Assembly (NCBI RefSeq): GCF_030272615.1
Contig: NC_081414.1
Coordinates: 55,203,636 to 55,267,635 of the forward strand
From: Cryptomeria japonica
Lineage: Eukaryota > Streptophyta > Pinopsida > Cupressales > Cupressaceae
Reading direction: 5' to 3'
Length of the DNA: 64,000 nucleotides
This document shows, one piece after another, positions 58,155-64,000 of the stretch. The position numbers were made by a program, and so were the translations under genes. The notes under the pieces were generated by a model. That model worked only from the letters and a program-made list of their open reading frames with translations. It made no database searches and had not been told where the DNA came from. The stretch's first letter is position 1; each line of letters begins with the position of its first letter.

Positions 58155-61083
58155 ATGGAAGTGGGATCATCCTCTGTATCTACTATCATTGCAAATCCTA
58201 CTATTGTCAAGGTTAAGGTTTGTCCTAGGCAAAATTTCAAGCAATGCCCGCATATTGCCACCTTGGATGATTTGCTTGGTGCATTTTCCCATGCTCCAGA
58301 AGGAGTTGTTTATGTGGAAGACGTCAAAGCATACATTCACTTCCACATTGAGGATCTAGGTACCAGTGACATCAAGAGAATGTATATGAGAGAGTTTATG
58401 GGAGACTCTAGAAAGATCAAGCTTGAGTATAAGCACATTGAGGATCTAGGGTTTACTCGCATTCTTGATATCCCTAAATTTGAGGATGAGATCATATGAT
58501 ATGTGTTGAGAAGAGTTCATGGAGAGTTCATTTGGTTGGACAGATCTTACAATATCATGATGGAGGCCATTAGGGCCATCACTAGCTTGTCATAGATTGG
58601 TCAGCATTCAGAGAAAAAGATTTCAAATGATCACATTAACAAACTCAATAGCTCAATTTGAAACCAACAATCGATGAGGGTCAGCACCATCACTGATAGA
58701 GACATCAAATTTGGCAGCATGATCATTAGGTATAAGGTAACTCAATCCAATCATCTCAATTTTGTTTCTAGCTCCTGCATATATGTTGCACATAAGATTA
58801 TGAGGGAAAATGAGAAGATAGATCTTTGTGGATGGATGTTAGATGAGTTGTTAATTAACCTCGGGAAGATCAAAGAAAAGAAAAAGGGGATATTCTAGTA
58901 TGGGAATTTTATTGTTTGCTTGATGTTATTTTGCCTTAATAAAACTCCCAATTTTGGGAAGAGACAATGGCCATTTGATATCTTGGTAGGTAGATAACTG
59001 AAATAATCTATTGCTAGTTTGGGTAGTTAGCAAAATGATAAGGTTTGGGGTTATTTCAAGGCATTTCAAAAGGGAATGAAATCCAGAGAGAGGGTTCCTA
59101 AACAAATTGTTGATAAATACTCAATCAAGATTTGCTTTATGGTTAAAAAAGATGAAACCTTAATGGAAGCAGTTAAACCTTGGAGGATATGGATTGAAGA
59201 GATGGGATGTAAGGTTGATGCTAAGATTTTGGATGCTTATGCCAAGATGTTGATTGATGCTTCTATTGATGAGGTTGAGAAGTCTTTTGGTACTGCAAAA
59301 CAAAAGAAGCAATAGATTCAAACTAAATTCAATCAAAACAAGAGGGAGAAACATCAAGACAAGGCTAGCAAATTTGTTGAACAAGTATCTCAAGACATCA
59401 AGGCCTTAATGGATGTTGTTTTGACAAAAGGAAGAAAGAGGAAAGAGCTTGAAATATTCATTGAGCCTATTTCATCAGACTCTAGAACTGAAGATGACAC
59501 ACCTTTAGCATTGAAGAGGGTATTGAGGAAGAAAGGTGGGGAGTCTAAGGGGGAAGTAAGGAAGAAATTGGTAAGGATGGTCAGAGTAAAGGTATCGGCA
59601 AGAAAACCTGAAAACAAAAGAGATGAAAAGGAAACATCTCATACACCTGCTAAACCATCTGGTACTGGAAGAAGAAAGAAGATGGATGACATAGACCTTT
59701 CTATTGTATCTGGTAATGTAACTATAATCCCACCGAAGACCTATGTAGAATTGATAGATGAAATCACTAAGGATGGTATTTTGAAAAATGTACAATTATA
59801 TTATAAGTACTTAGATGATGATGAGCATAGAGAAATTTAAGAAGTAGTTTTGTTATACTTGGATATATTTAAGAAGGATTTGTTAGAAATTGAGAAGAAA
59901 ATATTGACACAACTATATGACAATCTAGATTCTAGGAGATTATCAACAATGGAGGAGGAAAAACACATTAAAATTAAATAATTATTAACTACTTGTGGAT
60001 CTATTACTCCAAATGAGTTGGATATGACACTTGAATTTGTAGAAAAAACAATTTTTTGAAGAAAGCATAGGATAAATAGCCTTATGGCAGGTCAGGTTAA
60101 TGAAATAATTAGTGAAACCCACAAGGCATGGTTTCAATTCTTTATTGACAACCCTGGTTTCTACACTTCACCAAAAGCTAAAATAGACACTACTAACATC
60201 CCAGCTCAAGGGAAAGGAAAAGATATAGTAGGTACCCCACCTACAATTTGGAAATATAATAAGGCATTGGATGTAATGTATAGGACACAAAGGTGATATT
60301 GGAAAATATAGATATACCGACAGATTCACACAATGTACAGGTTACAAATTTTGAGGACAATAGTCCTTTGGATCAGAATGTACAGGTTAAAGATACAATT
60401 CATGTGGAACTAGTAGTAACTGATACTGCACCAAGTGGGGAAGCCACTGGTGAAAAAGAGGAAGTTATTAAAATTAATCAACCATTAGAGGAGAAGGGAG
60501 AGGAATCCGATAGGGAACTGGTAGCGAGCACATCATTATTGTAAATTGACACCTCCCTCGTAGAGCAAAAGAGAATAACTAAGATGAGTTCTATTGAGAT
60601 TATGATGGTTTTTCTTAGAATATGATGAAGGAAGGATCGATGGATAAAGGAATAATTGGTCAATCAATCCCAATTTTGCATACACTTGTCCCAGAGTGCC
60701 ATTTTGTCAAAGAAGCAAGCCCATCTAGCAAGCTCAAAATAATTACTAAGCATATTTTTGAGGATTTTAAATCACTGCAACATATATCTAACTGACAGGC
60801 ATTGGATAGATTCACACAAGCTAAGAAAGCTACTTTTGGTCAGATGATTGAATCAGAGAAGAAAGATATTATTGACAAACTAAATTTAATTGATAATACT
60901 TTAAGGAAATGTACTAATATATACAAATTATGCTATAACACTGGATTACTTATTGCAGATATAGAGAAAGGTATTAAGGATTCACAGGAAAAAATTGTAG
61001 GTATAGTAAATTCTTTTGATGGCTCCAATTATTTGACTACATCTATTGATGGACAAGTTTTGGTATTAGAAGCTCACATTTAA
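58155..61083 (+). pseudogene. element E ORF2: homologue of element A ORF2
   Basis: Likely start at Met 58155 (MEVGSSSVSTII), which aligns with Met 8843 of element A. One frame is followed through 58137-58499, 58674-58898, 59076-59315, 59409-59840 and 60084-60296 with stops. A frameshift near 60290 leads to 60293-60544, and 60802-61083 is in the third frame. Conserved blocks are VVYVEDVKAYIHFHIEDLG, LGFTRILDIPKF, RRVHGEFIWLD, DELLINLGKIKEKKKG, KYSIKICFMVKKDETLMEAV and TPLALKRVLRKK. They lie in the same order as in element A (YIHCHIEELG, VLSRVHGAFFWLE, ICFVIKKDEIQMEAI). A Lys/Arg-rich middle (59430-59690) may bind nucleic acid. Function unknown. Confidence 0.75.
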
Positions 61084-61599
61084 GCTCTTGAAAGGGATTA
61101 AGACATAATTATAAGGAAAGCTAAATGGATGAAAGGATTGGTGAGTCCCCAGTCAGACTCCATGAGTGTACATAAGAAGGAATGCATTGATATGGTTGGT
61201 AGGCCCACATCAACAGAGCTTAAGGAGAAAGAGTCATATGCTCACATGCTTAATGGACTTTTATTAGTTTTTGGCACATTCAATCTAGTTGGGAAACTTA
61301 TCTAGAGCCTTCAAAGAAAGCCTATCTCAAAATTTTCAAGTATATTCAGCTCTGGTAAGGTGTTTTGGGACACATTCTTTGAACAAAATTTCATTCTTCG
61401 TCCTATTTTTTGGTTTTTTTTTGGCATTGATGTCAGAGGGGGAGGTATAAGTGAAAAATATATCCTTGACATCAGAAGATATGGAGTATTTTGTATAGAT
61501 CACAATCACAAATGTATATTCAGCTCAAGGGGAGTAGTCTTAGGGTGAAACTGATAGATGGAAACCGTTATTATTTTTCACGTGAGTGTTTCCATTAAT
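61084..61599 (+). other. element E 3' non-coding region
   Basis: Non-coding in this copy. It includes two extra tract-like motifs, CAGAGGGGGAGG near 61434 and CTCAAGGGGAGTAG near 61524, upstream of the true polypurine tract. Confidence 0.6.
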
Positions 61600-61614
61600 A
61601 CCAAAGGGGGAGAT
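61600..61614 (+). other. element E polypurine tract
   Basis: ACCAAAGGGGGAGAT, next to the 3' LTR. It differs from the A and B tracts at one base. Confidence 0.86.
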
Positions 61615-62510
61615 TGTTGGAAATTGGAACTCATTTGATTGGTTTCATAATTTTTCATTAACGGAAACATGTTTTGGCTTCATTCTTTGGTTTGGTTCTT
61701 CACCGGCACCGACTCGGACACCGACATCAACACCGGCAAGTGTCTTCACCAGTATGAAAGATTTTATGGGTATCGACATTGAAGGACGACATGACTTACA
61801 AACAAGGTACTAGTATAGGAAGCCAATATTATTGGGAGATCTGTCAATCAACAATTCATTTTTATATTTATGTATATATGTATTTAGTTGACATGTATAT
61901 TCATTTTGTAATTTCTATGTAAGCCACCATGGGTCATGAAAGATTGTAAGGGTATATAGGACAATTGATTAGATAATTTTGTGATATGAGAATGATAGGA
62001 TATGATGGATATAATTGTAATGAGAGGAATGTTGATGTTGTGAGTAATGCAAAGATTATATAATAGGTAATTCTGGTAAGGGTTTAGGGTTTTTTAGAAC
62101 TGGAACTCAATCAGGCATATAAAATGCATCAAATGAGTTTAGATTTATGTTTTATTGTTCGAAGTGACTATAGTCAGTGAGAATCCTTTGTTTTGAGCAG
62201 CGTGTTCTAGGTTGTAAGCCATCCTGCAAGTGCAGGCCCCCATATTATGTAATATCTTTTTAAATGGCAAGTGGATTGATATTGTGGGTCACAAATCCCA
62301 CCATTGTTTTTCCTCTTTGAGGTTTTCCACATATGAATTTTTTGTGTTATGGTGTTAATTTGTGTGATTGTTTTATTGATTGATTTACTTATTTCAATTA
62401 CATATGTACTGATTTACCAGTTGGTGAATGCATGTTATAATAAGGTTAAAATTGAACATTCTAGTAGAACACAATTGATCCCCCCCTCTTAGTGTTCCTG
62501 GATTCCAACA
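61615..62510 (+). repeat. element E 3' LTR
   Basis: 896 bp, TGTTGGAAATTGG to GGATTCCAACA, clearly the partner of 55721-56624. Confidence 0.88.
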
Positions 62511-63496
62511 AACACCATGGTGGGAAGCCTACCCACACTTAGATAATACTTCTAGAGTAAGTATGCGATTATAAATTGAGGGGCCTGCACTTGCAGGAAG
62601 TTTAACAGCCTAGAGAACACTGCTCATTACAAAAGGAGTCTCACTAACTACAGAACAAATACAGACTAGAGTCTGGAAGCAAGAATGAACTACAATAATA
62701 GCATCTCCTATGCCTGAGTATAGTTCTAGTTAAGCTCAATACCGAAGGACTTAAACCTCTTGCATAAACCCAAATTGATCACCTATGATCGACTAAATCA
62801 TCTCCATGAAATATTATTATATTATTTACTTGCATACCCTTATCCTACATGATCTACAATGAGATCATACACATATATATACAAACCCTAGACCTTAAAG
62901 AATAAGGTCGGCCACCCAGATAATAAGTAAATTACATATTTATAAAAGGTGTTATCTTGAGGCCAAAAAAATATCATCGAACCCATTAGTCATTCTGGAA
63001 ACACATCGAGAAGACCAATCAACATGTTACATTAAGTAGATCCATAACCTAGATAGCACAGAATAGGTCCAATGATAAATGCAACACCATCAATCAACTA
63101 GAATATGACCAAGATAACCATCAGCAACCTGGATCCCTTCTAGAAGCCGTACCAACACCACTCATGCATAGCATCAAAAGATCTTCAACAAAGCTCTACA
63201 AATGAAACCCTCACTGAATCAATAAACCAAGCTTACTAGCATGTAGGATAGCATCCAATTATCAAATCAAAACCAACTGATTGAACATATATCTGAATAG
63301 AATAAATAGAAAATATAAGACAACTCCATAACCGAAAGCATACTGGAGTATATCGGATTAACATGATCATACAAACTAGAATCCAAACATCCGACTGGGA
63401 CTAAACAGATACCGATAAATAGCCAAAGTAGCTAGTATTGACATCAATGCCAAAACATCAATGCACCACATAATTAATTCCTCCAAATGAGCAACA

Positions 63497-64000
63497 CTTC
63501 TTTGGTGCATACATGTCCTAATGAATTTCAATTGTAATTGATTATTTATGCTAAGAAAGAAAAAATTAGGTTTGACAAGAGTTAATGATGAAATTGATGT
63601 GATAATCACAAATTGGATAGGGTAAAAGCATGAAGTTGTGTCACATGTAGTTCAACTGGACTACCACCCTACCACGAGGCACCCCATGTCGCTGGTGTGT
63701 GCCTAAATAGCACCAAGAGTTCAACCGAACTGAGTTCAGCTGAACTCAGTTCAACCAGACTCTTGGCACCATTTAGGTGTTTTTTGTGAGTGCTTGAGCT
63801 CAAATTTTTTAAAAAAAATCAAAATAGTTCAGTTCGACTAACCTCAGTCCAAATCCCCTATGTGGTAGGTGATGTGGCAACCAAATCACCTATTTTGTCT
63901 ATATTTTTGAAAAATTTCACTTCTACTCAATTTTTCTTCAGGCAGAATATTATTTCACAAAAATAAAAAAATACCCTTTTGTAGAGCTCGAAATCACAAA
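63497..64000. other. flank of element D, non-coding
   Basis: No gene recognised. It contains a strong foldback (63702-63777). Weaker outer repeats surround it, such as GACTACCACCCTACCAC near 63659 and GTGGTAGGTGATGTGG near 63861. Confidence 0.4.
63702..63777. repeat. 76-bp foldback with 26-bp perfect palindrome core
   Basis: The left arm CCTAAATAGCACCAAGAGT pairs with the right arm ACTCTTGGCACCATTTAGG. The centre, 63727-63752, is a perfect 26-bp palindrome around CAGCTG. It could be a MITE-like foldback relic. Confidence 0.7.

Larger units (their letters stand above)
55721..62510 (+). mobile_element. element E: second member of the pol-less element A family
   Basis: A + strand LTR element of 6.8 kb with LTRs at 55721-56624 and 61615-62510. 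Primer site ATTGGTATCAGAGCC and polypurine tract ACCAAAGGGGGAGAT are in place. The flanks AAAAC and AACAC are an imperfect target duplication. The interior encodes homologues of both element A ORFs in the same order and has no protease, integrase or reverse transcriptase. It is inserted in the element D LTR. Confidence 0.88.
51119..63496 (-). mobile_element. element D: Ty1/copia retrotransposon without 3' LTR, split by element E
   Basis: Minus-strand copia element: 5' LTR (55475-55720 plus 62511-63496), primer site, gag, protease, integrase, reverse transcriptase and RNase H, down to about 51119. The 3' LTR and polypurine tract are absent and the X3 flank begins there. Many stops show it is old. 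Confidence 0.85.
55475..63496 (-). repeat. element D 5' LTR, interrupted by element E
   Basis: Pieces 55475-55720 and 62511-63496 together give about 1.23 kb. They match the element B LTR, for example GGGAAAAAC at 55712 joins CACCATGGTGGGAAGCC at 62513. It ends GAGCAACA. It contains the GGCCTGCACTTGCAGGAAG block near 62582. Confidence 0.82.

Noticed and set aside
1-64000. Host protein-coding gene, tRNA, rRNA, CRISPR array or bacterial-type operon
   Set aside because: None could be supported. All recognisable coding sequence belongs to retroelements or to the unknown ORF families, and the composition is that of plant repeat DNA.

Overview
This is a stretch of plant nuclear repeat DNA. It is AT-rich, has no recognisable intact host gene, rRNA, tRNA or CRISPR array, and is built almost entirely from nested, decayed LTR retrotransposons. 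The element types (copia-type LTRs with a G-tract followed by TGAATCA, initiator-Met-type primer sites, large pol-less elements) and the heavy decay suggest a large-genome plant. A conifer-like gymnosperm is my best guess, but the sequence alone does not prove it.

Layout, left to right. 1-3100: remnant of a Ty3/gypsy gag and downstream coding sequence (+). 3113-4572: LTR-like non-coding DNA. 4578-11149: element A (-), a complete LTR element with no pol. It encodes a coiled-coil/zinc-knuckle ORF1 and a long ORF2 of unknown function. 11320-20043: a probable long solo LTR, split by element F (13606-18129), a Ty3-like element that carries a plant-mobile-domain gene in antisense. 21029-35506: element B (-), a Ty1/copia element with decayed gag-pol. 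One of its LTRs is split by element H (21116-28841, +), a gag-protease-only Ty3/gypsy element with perfect 5-bp target duplications. 35507-36990: LTR-like DNA with five hairpin-forming repeat units. 37277-39200, 43840-46083 and 46133-49696: three copies (X1 +, X2 -, X3 +) of an unrecognised ORF family of about 1190 codons. 39203-43311: 5' half of copia element C (-), joined directly to X1. 51119-63496: copia element D (-), lacking its 3' LTR, with element E (55721-62510, +) inserted in its 5' LTR. E is a second, diverged member of the A family. 63497-64000: a non-coding tail with a strong foldback.

How the parts relate. B, C and D carry recognisable Gag, protease, integrase and reverse transcriptase/RNase H pieces. 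A and E have none of these enzymes, yet they share with the copia elements the primer site, the polypurine tract, the LTR-terminal C-tract and a conserved TGCACATGCA block. A and E therefore look like parasites that were mobilised by copia machinery. H and F are likewise non-autonomous on the Ty3 side. The most novel content is the A/E ORF2 family and the X ORF family. Both are long, have no obvious enzyme motif, and may share a short helical signature. Every coding region seen here carries stops or frameshifts, so these are dead copies of families whose active members should exist elsewhere in the genome.
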